Numbered from the stretch's first letter, positions 1 through 6,998 are shown. The stretch: 12,627 nt of DNA from Chloroflexota bacterium (GCA_022707725.1 JAKJAB010000019.1:1-12627), one strand, 5' to 3'. The notes: generated by a model from the letters alone, not told the origin. Numbers and translations are program-made.

Positions 1-2006
1 TACTCTGCCATCAGCTTCATCGCCCGCTCGGCAATGGCTGCGGGGGTGAAGCCGAACTCTTCCTTGAGGCGCTGGTAGGGCGCAGATGCGCCGAAGCGGT
101 CCAGCCCGATGATGTCACCGTAGCTGCCCACGTAGCGCTCCCAACCCAGGGTGACGCCGGCTTCGATTGCCAGTCGTCTGGTGACGTTGGGGGGTAGAAC
201 GGTGTGTTTGTAGAAGAGCGGCTGCTGCTCGAAGAGTTCCCACGAGGGCATACTCACTACGCGCGCGCCGATGCGTCGCTCTTGCAGCAGCTTCTGCGCA
301 GCCAGTGCGTCAGCCACTTCCGAACCGGCGGCGATGAGGATGAGGTCCGTGCGATCCAGCGGCGATTCGCTGAGCACATAAGCGCCGCGCGCCACGCCTT
401 GCATGGCCTGGTCGGCGGCCTCTTCCAGGGTGGGGAGGTTCTGCCGGGTCAGCGCCAGGACAACGGGGCCGTGTTTGTGCTCGAGCGCCACTTTCCACGC
501 GGCGGCGGTCTCGTTGGCGTCTGCCGGGCGCATCACGATCATGCCGGGGATCAGCCGCAGCGACGCGATATGCTCCACCGGCTCGTGGGTGGGGCCGTCT
601 TCGCCCACGTAGATCGAGTCGTGGGTGAAGACGTAGATCACAGGCAGCTTCATGATTGCGGCGAGGCGCACAGCGGGGCGCGCGTAGTCGGAAAAGACCA
701 TAAACGTGCCGCCGTAGACCTGTAGCCCGCCGTAGAGCGCCATCCCGTTGAGCAGGCTGCACATCCCGTGCTCGCGCACGCCGAAGTGGAAGTTGCGGCC
801 CAGCGGATTCTCCTTCGAGAAGTCGCCGAAGCCTTTGAGGTACGTGTTGTTCGACGGTTCCAGGTCCGCCGAACCGCCGAGCAGTTCCGGCAGAGCCGGC
901 GCAATGGCGTTGAGCACTTTTCCGGAAGCTGCGCGGGTGGCCATCGCGCCGTCGTCGGGGCGGAAGTGCGGCACACTCTCCTCCCAGCCGGCGGGTAGTT
1001 CGCCTTCGAAGACGCGCTGCAATTCAGCGGCTTCCTGAGGGTAGGCCGCCTCGTAGCTGGTGAACAGATCGCGCCATTTGGCCTCGGCGCGTTCACCCTG
1101 GGGGACAGCGAGCCGGTAGTGGGCGATGACGTCGTTGGGTACGAAGAACGGTTCTTGCGAAGGCCAGCCGAGAGCATCTTTCGTAAGGCGGATTTCCTCA
1201 TCGCCGAGCGGCGCGCCGTGCGCTTTGGCGCTGCCCTGCATATTTGGACTACCGTGCGCGATGGTGGTTTTACAGGCGATGAGGTGCGGCTGTCCCTTCA
1301 CCGCTCTGGCCGCGCGGATGGCAGCATCGATGGCGTCGATGTCGTGCCCGTCGACGGCCTGCACGTGCCAGTTGTAGGCGCGGAACCGGGCCTTCACGTC
1401 TTCGGTAAAAGTAATGTCGGTGGAACCTTCGATGGAAATGCTGTTGTCATCGTAGAAATAGATCAGGTTGTCCAGTCCCAGGTGTCCGGCGAGGGACGCC
1501 GCCTCGTGGGAGACGCCCTCCATCATTTCGCCATCGGAGACGATTGCGTAGATGTAGTGATCGAAGAGGGCGTAATCGGGGCGGTTGAAGCGCGCCGTCA
1601 GGTATTTCTGCGCGATGGCCATGCCGACGCCGTTGGCGAACCCCTGGCCCAATGGGCCGGTCGTCGTTTCGACGCCGAGGTCGAGGTCGTATTCGGGATG
1701 GCCGGGCGTTTTGCTGTCCCACTGACGGAACTGTTTGAGGTCCTCCAACGACATAGGATAGCCCGTGAGGTGCAGCAGGCTGTAGAGCAGCATCGAACCG
1801 TGTCCGGCGGAAAGGATGAAGCGATCGCGGTTTGGCCAGCGTGGATTGCGCGGGTTGTGCTTGAGGTGGCGCGTCCACAGCACGTAGGCGACGTCGGCCA
1901 TGCCCATCGGCATACCGGGGTGCCCGGATTTGGCTTTCTGGACGCCGTCCATCGCCAAAACGCGCAGAGCGTTGATACAGTTTTGGTCCAAGGTTGTTTT
2001 TGGCAT
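1..2006 (-). CDS. tkt: Transketolase, cut by the left window edge at or just before its stop
   Basis: Thiamine-diphosphate enzyme that moves two-carbon ketol units between sugar phosphates in the non-oxidative pentose phosphate pathway. The reading frame from ATG at 2006 gives 668 residues. Seen in order: SGHPGMPMGMADVAYVLW (about residues 27-44, with the substrate/TPP His29), ETTTGPLGQGFANGVGMA, a TPP/metal motif SDGEMMEGVSHEA followed by YDDNSISIEG, then in the second half GGSADLEPSNNTYLKG, GVREHGM (catalytic Glu) and GEDGPTHEPVEH. The TPP motif starts SDG rather than the commoner GDG. The last codons read A-M-K-L-M-A-E, and the two remaining bases are TA, so the next codon may be the stop; 668 residues is already full family length. 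A strong Shine-Dalgarno (AGGAGGAG, 2013-2020) precedes the start. The methyltransferase gene ends 26 bp upstream, so the two are probably co-transcribed. The family identity is not in doubt. Confidence 0.97.
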   Translation of the reverse strand, partial: MPKTTLDQNCINALRVLAMDGVQKAKSGHPGMPMGMADVAYVLWTRHLKHNPRNPRWPNRDRFILSAGHGSMLLYSLLHLTGYPMSLEDLKQFRQWDSKTPGHPEYDLDLGVETTTGPLGQGFANGVGMAIAQKYLTARFNRPDYALFDHYIYAIVSDGEMMEGVSHEAASLAGHLGLDNLIYFYDDNSISIEGSTDITFTEDVKARFRAYNWHVQAVDGHDIDAIDAAIRAARAVKGQPHLIACKTTIAHGSPNMQGSAKAHGAPLGDEEIRLTKDALGWPSQEPFFVPNDVIAHYRLAVPQGERAEAKWRDLFTSYEAAYPQEAAELQRVFEGELPAGWEESVPHFRPDDGAMATRAASGKVLNAIAPALPELLGGSADLEPSNNTYLKGFGDFSKENPLGRNFHFGVREHGMCSLLNGMALYGGLQVYGGTFMVFSDYARPAVRLAAIMKLPVIYVFTHDSIYVGEDGPTHEPVEHIASLRLIPGMIVMRPADANETAAAWKVALEHKHGPVVLALTRQNLPTLEEAADQAMQGVARGAYVLSESPLDRTDLILIAAGSEVADALAAQKLLQERRIGARVVSMPSWELFEQQPLFYKHTVLPPNVTRRLAIEAGVTLGWERYVGSYGDIIGLDRFGASAPYQRLKEEFGFTPAAIAERAMKLMAE

Positions 2007-2032
2007 CGAAAACTCCTCCTGATTGTCGTTTT

Positions 2033-2806
2033 TTAGTATCCCCACACCATCTCCATAATGAGTTCGGTGGGGAAGCGCAACGTGTTTCCGGCGGCCTCCG
2101 CCTCGGCAATGGCGGTTTTGATCCGCTGCACGCCGGTTGCGTACTCCGTATCGCTCAACAGCGCCAGTTGTGACGACGTGTGTTTCTGCAAGAACGGGTC
2201 GTCGAGCACGGTTGCGCTCGTCTTGTGATCGATGATGCGTTCGACGGGCCGGCGCTCGACCTGTTGGAACCCGGCAGCGCGCATCCAGTCTATCACGGTT
2301 TCCCACGATGGAAAGCGCGCCAGGTCGGTTTCGTAGACGCCCTCGAAGTACTCGTAGACGTACCAGGTATGGCGTTGCTCGTGCGGATCCATACCGATGA
2401 CAGCCACCGCTCCGCCATCGCGCAGCACACGCCGCGCCTCCTGGGTGAACGTCTGTTGCCCGTCCATGTGGTGGATGGCGTTGACGCAGTATACGAGATC
2501 GAACGTCCCATCGGGGAAGGGCAAGGCCTCGCCGCGCCCACGGGTCAACCATATCGGCGCGCTGCGATTCTTCGCTTGCGTTAACATCCCTGTGGAAGGG
2601 TCGAGACCGTAACACCAGTTCGCAACCGTGCGCATCTCTGCCAACCAGCGTCCGGTTCCGCAGCCAACTTCCAAAACGCGCTGTGCGTTGAGATTGCCTG
2701 CCAACTCGAGCAACGCGTGAGCGGTTGCGGGCCGGTCCTTGTCTTCCTCGAACCGCTGATTGTACGTCGGCGCGAGGGCATCGTAATTGACGTGCGTATC
2801 CTTCAT
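2033..2806 (-). CDS. Class I SAM-dependent methyltransferase (Methyltransf_11-like)
   Basis: 257 residues with the Rossmann-like methyltransferase core. Visible: motif I VLEVGCGTGRW (residues 44-54, SAM glycine-rich loop), the acidic post-II residue in GLDPS (D69), GEALPFPDGTFDLVYCVNAIHHM (92-114, motif IV region with the usual IHHM signature) and VLRDGGAVAVIG (127-138). The C-terminal third (from about 140) is rich in Trp, Tyr and His and is probably the substrate-binding part. The family acts on many small molecules (quinone precursors, lipids, others), and nothing here identifies the substrate. An AAAGG Shine-Dalgarno (2815-2819) lies 8 bases before the ATG. It is followed after 26 bp by transketolase on the same strand. 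Its upstream spacer, about 86 bp to the stop of the next gene, is largely occupied by ACGGAT repeats in both orientations. Not ubiE by sequence features I can point to, so left without a symbol. Confidence 0.9.
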   Translation of the reverse strand: MKDTHVNYDALAPTYNQRFEEDKDRPATAHALLELAGNLNAQRVLEVGCGTGRWLAEMRTVANWCYGLDPSTGMLTQAKNRSAPIWLTRGRGEALPFPDGTFDLVYCVNAIHHMDGQQTFTQEARRVLRDGGAVAVIGMDPHEQRHTWYVYEYFEGVYETDLARFPSWETVIDWMRAAGFQQVERRPVERIIDHKTSATVLDDPFLQKHTSSQLALLSDTEYATGVQRIKTAIAEAEAAGNTLRFPTELIMEMVWGY

Positions 2807-2840
2807 AATACAGGCCTTTGTAGCAACACAAAATGGTACG

Positions 2841-2904
2841 CGGATTTTACGGATTCGACGGATTGTTTGAAAACCATCCGTAAACTCCGTGTTTATCCGT
2901 GTAC
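2841..2904. repeat. ACGGAT period-9 repeat with facing copies (imperfect hairpin)
   Basis: Three direct units, CGGATTTTA, CGGATTCGA and CGGATTGTT, run from 2841 to 2867. After a 12-base AT-rich gap, the complement (A)TCCGT follows at 2876-2881, 2886-2890 and 2895-2900 with spacing 9-10. The arms can pair as ACGGAT/ATCCGT blocks separated by small internal loops. The repeat fills the spacer between the 217-residue gene and the methyltransferase, and it encodes the last codons and stop (2893-2895) of the former. It might act as a transcriptional attenuator, but this is inference. Related units occur at 3631-3657 and 8669-8695. Confidence 0.75.
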
Positions 2905-3546
2905 TGGTTCCGATCCTATATCCGCCAACGCGCGCAAGGCCACGGTGACGCGGCGCGGCGACTCGGTAAGCAGGCCGATGTCTTCCCAGTATTGTCCGAG
3001 CCGTGCAAGGACGCTGCGTGAGATGCGGCCACCGAAGGCCGCGTGCAGCTTACTGAGCTTGAAATAGCCATTCAATTCCTCGATGGCGTAGGCGATCAGC
3101 TCGCGTTCCAGCGGGTTCAGCTCCGGGAACGACGACGGCGGGCGCACCTGGGGATCGATGACGGCTGCCGACAGCATCTCCATCCAGAGGGTCGCGTCGT
3201 TGATCAGCCGCCCCATCTGGAAGTAGAGGCGGTTCGACCACTCGGCCTCGCCATCCAGGTCGTGGATGAACGGGGGCGAATCGACCAGCGTGCCGTAAGC
3301 GGCGAAGGGGAACTCGGCGGCGTTGAACAGCCCCACCGTCGGGGTGACGGCCTCGGCGCGCAGCACGTCCCAGCGCTGCTCGGTCACGGTGAAGTCTAGC
3401 TCGAACGTCACCAGGATGCCGCCGGCCAGTCGCCAGTACCAGCGCGCGCCGATGCGGCCTTGATAACCCGGGATGCGCGCGGTGATGGCTTCCAGGATTT
3501 GATCTGCCAATTTCAAGGTTTGGTACGAAGGGTAGAATCGGGCCAT
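2893..3546 (-). CDS. Protein of unknown function, possible C-terminal winged helix
   Basis: 217 residues; I do not recognise the family. The N-terminal part (about 1-130) is mixed alpha/beta, rich in Trp, Phe and Tyr, with no signal peptide or membrane segment. The last third (about 150-210) carries LNPLERELIAYAIEELNGYF, then a segment with SRSVLARLGQYWEDIGLLT, then RRVTVALRAL. That pattern of two helices, a serine-rich turn, a recognition-like helix and a hairpin is compatible with a winged helix-turn-helix, but this is only an impression from the sequence. A GAGGA Shine-Dalgarno sits about 6 bases before ATG 3546. The real stop is TAA at 2893-2895, inside a dispersed ACGGAT repeat, so the last few residues (about VHG) are repeat-encoded. 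It lies between the methyltransferase and the nucleotidyltransferase fusion on the same strand, separated from each by a repeat-filled spacer. Codon usage looks like its neighbours, so it is probably a real gene. Confidence 0.75.
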   Translation of the reverse strand: MARFYPSYQTLKLADQILEAITARIPGYQGRIGARWYWRLAGGILVTFELDFTVTEQRWDVLRAEAVTPTVGLFNAAEFPFAAYGTLVDSPPFIHDLDGEAEWSNRLYFQMGRLINDATLWMEMLSAAVIDPQVRPPSSFPELNPLERELIAYAIEELNGYFKLSKLHAAFGGRISRSVLARLGQYWEDIGLLTESPRRVTVALRALADIGSEPVHG

Positions 3547-3566
3547 ATGGTTCCTCTATAGTTCTC

Positions 3567-3600
3567 AGTCGTTAGTCAAGTAGTCTAATAGTCGTTGGTC
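3567..3600. repeat. Degenerate AGTC heptamer/octamer array
   Basis: AGTC recurs at 3567, 3574, 3582 and 3590, with GGTC at 3597, so the spacing is 7, 8, 8 and 7. On the complementary strand it reads as GACT units separated by 3-4 variable bases. It lies in the spacer (3547-3644) upstream of the unknown gene and is immediately followed by T-rich sequence and the ACGGAT repeat at 3631. No coding capacity is apparent. Confidence 0.6.
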
Positions 3601-3630
3601 GCGTTGTTGTTTTCCGGTAGATGGATCTCA

Positions 3631-3657
3631 ACGGATAGAACGGATCAAACGGAAAGA
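3631..3657. repeat. ACGGAT period-9 repeat at the 3' end of the nucleotidyltransferase fusion
   Basis: Units ACGGATAGA (3631-3639), ACGGATCAA (3640-3648) and ACGGAAAGA (3649-3657) are preceded by a diverged GGATCTCA. The period of exactly 9 keeps the reading frame. The TGA stop of the leftward gene (3645-3647, read on the minus strand) falls inside the second unit, so the final Ser-Val-stop is repeat-encoded. Confidence 0.7.
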
Positions 3658-6284
3658 AGCTCACTGACTCGCCGCTCTTCATCCTCGCGGGTCATGATCT
3701 CGCCATCCAGACGCTCTGCGCGGAGCGTCTCGAAGATATGGCGGTACAACGGGCTGGGCGGCAAGCCGAGTTGTTTCAAGTCCTTGCCGGTCGTCTCGCA
3801 CTGTACGCGCCGCCACTCGCGGGTATAGCGCTCTAGTTTCTTGTGGACTGTGGAATCGTCGCTCGCCAGCCAGCCGAGAGGCAGCAATTCAGCCGCCAAT
3901 GGCTCGAGCAACGTCACGATCTGGCTAGGGCGTTCCACCGTCTCAAGTTTCGACAGCGTCTCACGCAGGATCGGCAAGGCGCGTAAGCCACTACTGATGC
4001 GCCGTGGGATGAGCAACCGCTTGATCAAATGCTCGACTGCGCCGGATGAGAGCCGATAGAAAAATAGCGCCCAATAGAAGAAGTCGATGCGCGCACCCTC
4101 GCGTTCGTCTGTTGCGATATTCCACAGCGCCAGGTTGTCCAGCTGGCGCACGCGGGTAAAACGCTCATGCAGCCACGCATCGCTAATCAGCTCCGGGTGG
4201 ATGTGGCCCAGCGCGCCGAGCGCCTGAAGCCGATCCAGTGCGGCCTCTGGTTGCGCTTCACGGAAGATCAGATCGAGTTCGTGGCGGATGCGCCCACCGG
4301 TGATGCGGTCGAGCATCGGCAGCGCGTTGGCGATCAGGCTCTCGCTCTGCAAATCCAGGTGGAAACCCAGGCGCGCCTCGAAGCGCGCGGCGCGCAGGAT
4401 GCGGGTGGGATCGTCGATGAAGCTGAGACTGTGTAGCACGCGAACCACGCCGGCGTCGAGATCGGCCTTGCCGCCGTAAAAATCCAGCAATTCGCCCCAC
4501 CGTTGCGGATCGAGGCGAATGGCAAGCTTGTTGATCGTGAAATCGCGCCGGTGCAAATCCTGCTTGATCGAACTGCGCTCCACCAGTGGCAGCGCCGTGG
4601 GGTGCTCGTAGAACTCCGTGCGCGCCGTCACCAGGTCGATGAAATCGGGCAGATGTTGGGATTTTGGATTTTGGATTGTGGATTTTGGATTTCGAGATGG
4701 TGAATTTGCAAACTCTGGGTCTGCCATTCGCCATTCGCCATTTGCCATTTGACATTTCTCCCACAATTCTGCGGGTAGCGTCCATTTCACCGTCCCAAAC
4801 CGGCTGTGAGTGTGGATTTCGCCGCCGAATTTGTCCGCCAGCGCCTTGCCGAGGGTGATGGCGTGGCCTTCGACGACGATGTCCAGGTCCACGAGCGGGT
4901 GTCCGAGCAGGAGATCGCGCACGATGCCGCCGACGAAATACACGTTGTAGCCTTGCTGCGCGGCCAACTCGCCGATTTGCCGGATCAACGCCAGCAGCGG
5001 CGCAGGGAAGTAAAGTTCCATGCGGTGGACGGTGTCCTGCTGCAAGGCGTTGGTCTCCGAGAGCGGCAGCCGGATCAGGTCGGTGCGCGTCACCTGGATC
5101 ATCAGCGCGCGCACCCGTTCCACCGAATCCTCCGGCGAGACGCTGACCGCGCCGTGTTGCATGATGCGCTCCACAGGTTGGTATTCCCATTGGTGTTGCC
5201 GGGCGCGGTCCACGGCATTGCGCGTGACCAATCCCAGGATGTTGCCTTCCGGGCCGACAACGGGGAAGCCCTCGTGGCCGGTGCGCAGCATGTGCTGGTA
5301 GACGGCGTGCACCGGCTCGCTGGCGCGCACGGTGCGAACGCCGAGCGACATCACGTTGCGCACTTTCACGCGCGGACGGACGAAGTCGGGGAGCAGGTCG
5401 CGCAGTTCGGTGAACACGTCGATGGCGTGGCGCTGGCGGATGAGCGCAGCGGCGGCGCGATCGTGCCCGCCGCCGCCGAAGTGGGCGGCGACCTCGGCCA
5501 CGTTGATGTCGTCCGTGTTGCTGCGGGCCACTAATTGCGTGTTTCCGCCGATCTCCACGAGCACGAACAGCGCCGAAGGGTCGAGTAGATCGCGCAGTTT
5601 GTGCGCCAGCGTCGAAATTTCCTCGTCGGTGTTGGGCGGCGATTCTGCCCAGCTCAAGACCACCGGATGCCCGTCGATTTCCAACGTCTCGACGTGCTCC
5701 TTGAGTGCATCGTAGATCGTTTGCTGCGTGGTCGTGAGCGGGTGTTCGAGAAAGTCGGCGACGACTTCCAGGCTCGCGCCTTGCTCCACCAGCCAGGCGG
5801 CGGCGCGCAGGTCGCGGGACGTGGTGGCGGCGTAGGTGAGACTGCCGGTGTCCTCGTAGATGCCGGCGAGCATCAGCGTGGCCTCGACGCGGGTGATAGG
5901 CGTCAGCCTTGCGGAGAGCGCCTCGACGAGCAGGGTCGTCGTTGCTCCCAGCGTCTCGCCCTGGAAACGCCAGCCCACCGGCAAAACGTCGGGCGGCGTG
6001 TGGTGGTCGATCACCAACACGTCGTTAACGTCCTTGCTCATGCCGCGCACGTAGGTGAGGCTCTGCGTATCTACCAGGATCACGCGGCGGACGTGTTGGC
6101 CGCGGGGGAGGGTGTCTGGGTCGACAAACGGCAATCCCGTCCCGTAGAGCGCGAGGAACGACTGCACATTGCCGTTGACGCGGCGCGGCAGCACCGGGCG
6201 CGCATTCGGATACAGCTTGTGCGCCCCCAGCAGACTGGCAATCGCGTCGAAATCCGCGTTTTCGTGGGTCAGGATGATGTGCAT
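3645..6284 (-). CDS. DHH/DHHA1 - CBS - tRNA nucleotidyltransferase fusion (CCA- or A-adding type)
   Basis: 879 residues. (1) DHH phosphoesterase: THENADFDAIAS (6-17), D72 in LVDTQ, and the signature VIDHH (91-95). (2) DHHA1 with FGGGGHDRAAAA (269-280). (3) CBS pair, first about 308-365, second about 371-405 and apparently shortened. (4) Poly(A)-polymerase head: YFVGGIVRDLLLG (449-461), catalytic DLD (466-468), RRDFTINKLAI (579-589), then DDPTRILRAARFEARLGF (624-641) and the RNA-binding tail. Such fusions are known in several phyla and include A-adding enzymes that extend tRNA 3' ends; whether this one adds CCA or only A cannot be read off. Residues about 510-545 (DNA 4650-4757) are a low-complexity insert encoded by heptamer repeats. 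An in-frame start at 6395 exists, but ATG 6284 fits the DHH N-terminus, and a TGCTATAAT box lies just upstream of it, which would make the mRNA nearly leaderless. Confidence 0.93.
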   Translation of the reverse strand: MHIILTHENADFDAIASLLGAHKLYPNARPVLPRRVNGNVQSFLALYGTGLPFVDPDTLPRGQHVRRVILVDTQSLTYVRGMSKDVNDVLVIDHHTPPDVLPVGWRFQGETLGATTTLLVEALSARLTPITRVEATLMLAGIYEDTGSLTYAATTSRDLRAAAWLVEQGASLEVVADFLEHPLTTTQQTIYDALKEHVETLEIDGHPVVLSWAESPPNTDEEISTLAHKLRDLLDPSALFVLVEIGGNTQLVARSNTDDINVAEVAAHFGGGGHDRAAAALIRQRHAIDVFTELRDLLPDFVRPRVKVRNVMSLGVRTVRASEPVHAVYQHMLRTGHEGFPVVGPEGNILGLVTRNAVDRARQHQWEYQPVERIMQHGAVSVSPEDSVERVRALMIQVTRTDLIRLPLSETNALQQDTVHRMELYFPAPLLALIRQIGELAAQQGYNVYFVGGIVRDLLLGHPLVDLDIVVEGHAITLGKALADKFGGEIHTHSRFGTVKWTLPAELWEKCQMANGEWRMADPEFANSPSRNPKSTIQNPKSQHLPDFIDLVTARTEFYEHPTALPLVERSSIKQDLHRRDFTINKLAIRLDPQRWGELLDFYGGKADLDAGVVRVLHSLSFIDDPTRILRAARFEARLGFHLDLQSESLIANALPMLDRITGGRIRHELDLIFREAQPEAALDRLQALGALGHIHPELISDAWLHERFTRVRQLDNLALWNIATDEREGARIDFFYWALFFYRLSSGAVEHLIKRLLIPRRISSGLRALPILRETLSKLETVERPSQIVTLLEPLAAELLPLGWLASDDSTVHKKLERYTREWRRVQCETTGKDLKQLGLPPSPLYRHIFETLRAERLDGEIMTREDEERRVSELLSV
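4659..4757. repeat. Two period-7 tandem arrays inside the nucleotidyltransferase gene
   Basis: Array A (4659-4692): GGATTTT, GGATTTT, GGATTGT, GGATTTT, GGATTT. Array B (4723-4757): GCCATTC, GCCATTC, GCCATTT, GCCATTT, GACATTT. They are separated by 30 bases of unrelated sequence. Both have a strict 7-base period, which is not a multiple of three, yet the surrounding frame stays open. On the coding strand they translate to segments such as MANGEWRMA and NPKSTIQNPKS. They interrupt the head domain between the conserved FGTVKW strand and the IDLVTARTEFYE strand. A short relative of array B lies at 8826-8839. Confidence 0.85.
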
Positions 6285-6290
6285 ACAATG

Positions 6291-6299
6291 ATTATAGCA
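6291..6299 (-). promoter_or_regulatory. Extended -10 promoter of the nucleotidyltransferase fusion
   Basis: On the minus strand the sequence reads TGCTATAAT, a perfect -10 hexamer (6291-6296) with the TG of an extended -10. No good -35 is visible at the usual distance. The ATG of the leftward gene begins 7 bases downstream of the hexamer, where transcription would be expected to start. There is also no Shine-Dalgarno between box and start, so a leaderless transcript is predicted. Confidence 0.6.
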
Positions 6300-6303
6300 T
6301 GAA

Positions 6304-6331
6304 ACGAGAGACGCGAGGCGTGATACGCAAG
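6304..6331. repeat. Short ACGCGAG-type heptamer array
   Basis: Four consecutive 7-base units in the divergent spacer: ACGAGAG, ACGCGAG, GCGTGAT, ACGCAAG. They are degenerate but strictly period 7. They lie between the leftward promoter at 6291-6299 and the rightward promoter at 6347-6374. Confidence 0.45.
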
Positions 6332-6346
6332 GCTCCGGTTTGTCTG

Positions 6347-6374
6347 TTGACGGTGTATTAGTAAGATGTATAAT
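6347..6374 (+). promoter_or_regulatory. Sigma-70-type promoter of the toxin-antitoxin operon
   Basis: TTGACG (6347-6352), a 16-base spacer and TATAAT (6369-6374). Transcription would begin near 6381, leaving about 30 bases before the antitoxin start. The region from the -10 to the start is AT-rich and nearly palindromic (TAATTATTA), as expected where an RHH antitoxin would bind to autoregulate. I do not claim a precise operator. Confidence 0.7.
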
Positions 6375-6409
6375 TATTATGTAATAGACTGACATACGAA
6401 GGGAGTGGC

Positions 6410-6646
6410 ATGATGTATCGCACGCAAATTTTACTCAGGCCGGAACAACATAAACTTTTGACCGAGATCGCTTCTCAGGAGAAGCGTAGCTTGTCGGAAA
6501 TTATTCGTGAGATGATCGACAAGCAAGTCGCCGCGCGCCAGCAAAAGGCGTTGGCCGCCGCCGCGCAGGCTTTGTTGATCGATTACCAGACTGATGCGGA
6601 ATTGACGGCGTTCCAGGCGCTCGACGGGGATGATTTCGATGCGTAA
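6410..6646 (+). CDS. Ribbon-helix-helix antitoxin (MazE-like, CopG-type fold)
   Basis: 78 residues. The N-terminal half is a typical RHH DNA-binding motif: beta strand YRTQILLRPEQ (3-13), helix HKLLTEIASQEK, turn at SLSE, second helix SLSEIIREMIDKQ. The rest is a linker ending in an acidic tail (D-A-E-L...DGDDFDA) of the kind that wraps and neutralises MazF/PemK toxins. It directly precedes and overlaps the toxin gene by 8 bases, the standard order. Two tandem ATGs occur (6410 and 6413). The GGGAG Shine-Dalgarno at 6401-6405 is 4 bases from the first and 7 from the second, so initiation at 6413 is at least as likely. It should bind the promoter region at 6347-6400 and repress its own operon, as known for this family. 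Confidence 0.88.
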   Translation: MMYRTQILLRPEQHKLLTEIASQEKRSLSEIIREMIDKQVAARQQKALAAAAQALLIDYQTDAELTAFQALDGDDFDA

Positions 6647-6980
6647 GGGCGAAATCTGGCTAATCAACCTCGATCCGACCGTTGGCGCAGAAATTCGCAA
6701 AACGCGCCCGGCAGTCATCGTCAGTGAGGACGCTATTGGCATTTTGCCCTTGCGCGTGATCGTGCCGTTGACAGATTGGAAAGACCGTTATGGGGTAGCT
6801 CCCTGGCTGGTCCAGATTTCGCCCGACGCGCAAAACGGGTTATCTAAACCTTCTGCGGCGGATGCCTTCCAGATTCGTTCGGTGTCGCAAGAGCGTTTTG
6901 TGCAATGTCTGGGCGTGCTAACCCGAGATCAACTCCGTAAGATTATGGGGGCAATCCAAATCGTGATCGGTGCGGTTTGA
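6639..6980 (+). CDS. MazF/PemK-family endoribonuclease toxin
   Basis: 113 residues from ATG 6639. An upstream in-frame ATG at 6630 exists, but GGGGA at 6626-6630 is ideally spaced (8 bases) for 6639, and MRKGEIWLINLDP is the usual MazF beginning. Seen: GAEIRKTRPAVIVS (16-29, with the Arg implicated in catalysis), IVPLTDWKDRY (active-site Thr region) and the PemK signature NGLSKPSAADAFQIRS in the second half. The protein is a ribosome-independent mRNA interferase in characterised relatives; its cleavage site cannot be predicted here. It is translationally coupled to the antitoxin (8-base overlap). The TGA stop at 6978-6980 is embedded in TTTGACGGATTG, next to the promoter of the lipid kinase. 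All conserved blocks are present, so it is probably functional. Confidence 0.93.
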   Translation: MRKGEIWLINLDPTVGAEIRKTRPAVIVSEDAIGILPLRVIVPLTDWKDRYGVAPWLVQISPDAQNGLSKPSAADAFQIRSVSQERFVQCLGVLTRDQLRKIMGAIQIVIGAV

Positions 6981-6989
6981 CGGATTGTC

Positions 6990-6998
6990 TGATATAAT
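6990..6998 (+). promoter_or_regulatory. Extended -10 promoter of the lipid kinase / acyltransferase pair
   Basis: TGATATAAT carries a perfect -10 hexamer (6993-6998) with the TG extension at 6990-6991. A TTGACG at 6977-6982 overlaps the toxin stop codon, but it is only 10 bases from the -10, too close to serve as the -35. The expected start near 7005 gives a leader of about 43 bases. Confidence 0.55.

Noticed and set aside
1119..2036. Long plus-strand open frame (305 codons) opposite transketolase, and other open frames at 204-1038
   Set aside because: They are antisense to a complete, motif-rich transketolase and have no recognisable domains; GC-rich codon bias keeps the opposite strand open.
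4659..4757. CRISPR array or VNTR-type minisatellite
   Set aside because: Units are 7 bases with no spacers and no cas genes; it is a degenerate tandem repeat.
4258..5190. 310-codon minus-strand frame inside the nucleotidyltransferase gene
   Set aside because: It overlaps the real gene in another frame and has no family features; its heptamer-derived part only shows the repeat translated in a second frame.
6285..6395. 37-residue N-terminal extension of the DHH fusion
   Set aside because: The extension covers the divergent promoter region and the heptamer repeat, and homologous DHH proteins begin at the chosen ATG.
6977..6998. TTGACG plus TATAAT as a standard -35/-10 pair before the lipid kinase
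   Set aside because: The spacer is only 10 bases, too short for sigma-70; the extended -10 alone is the better explanation.
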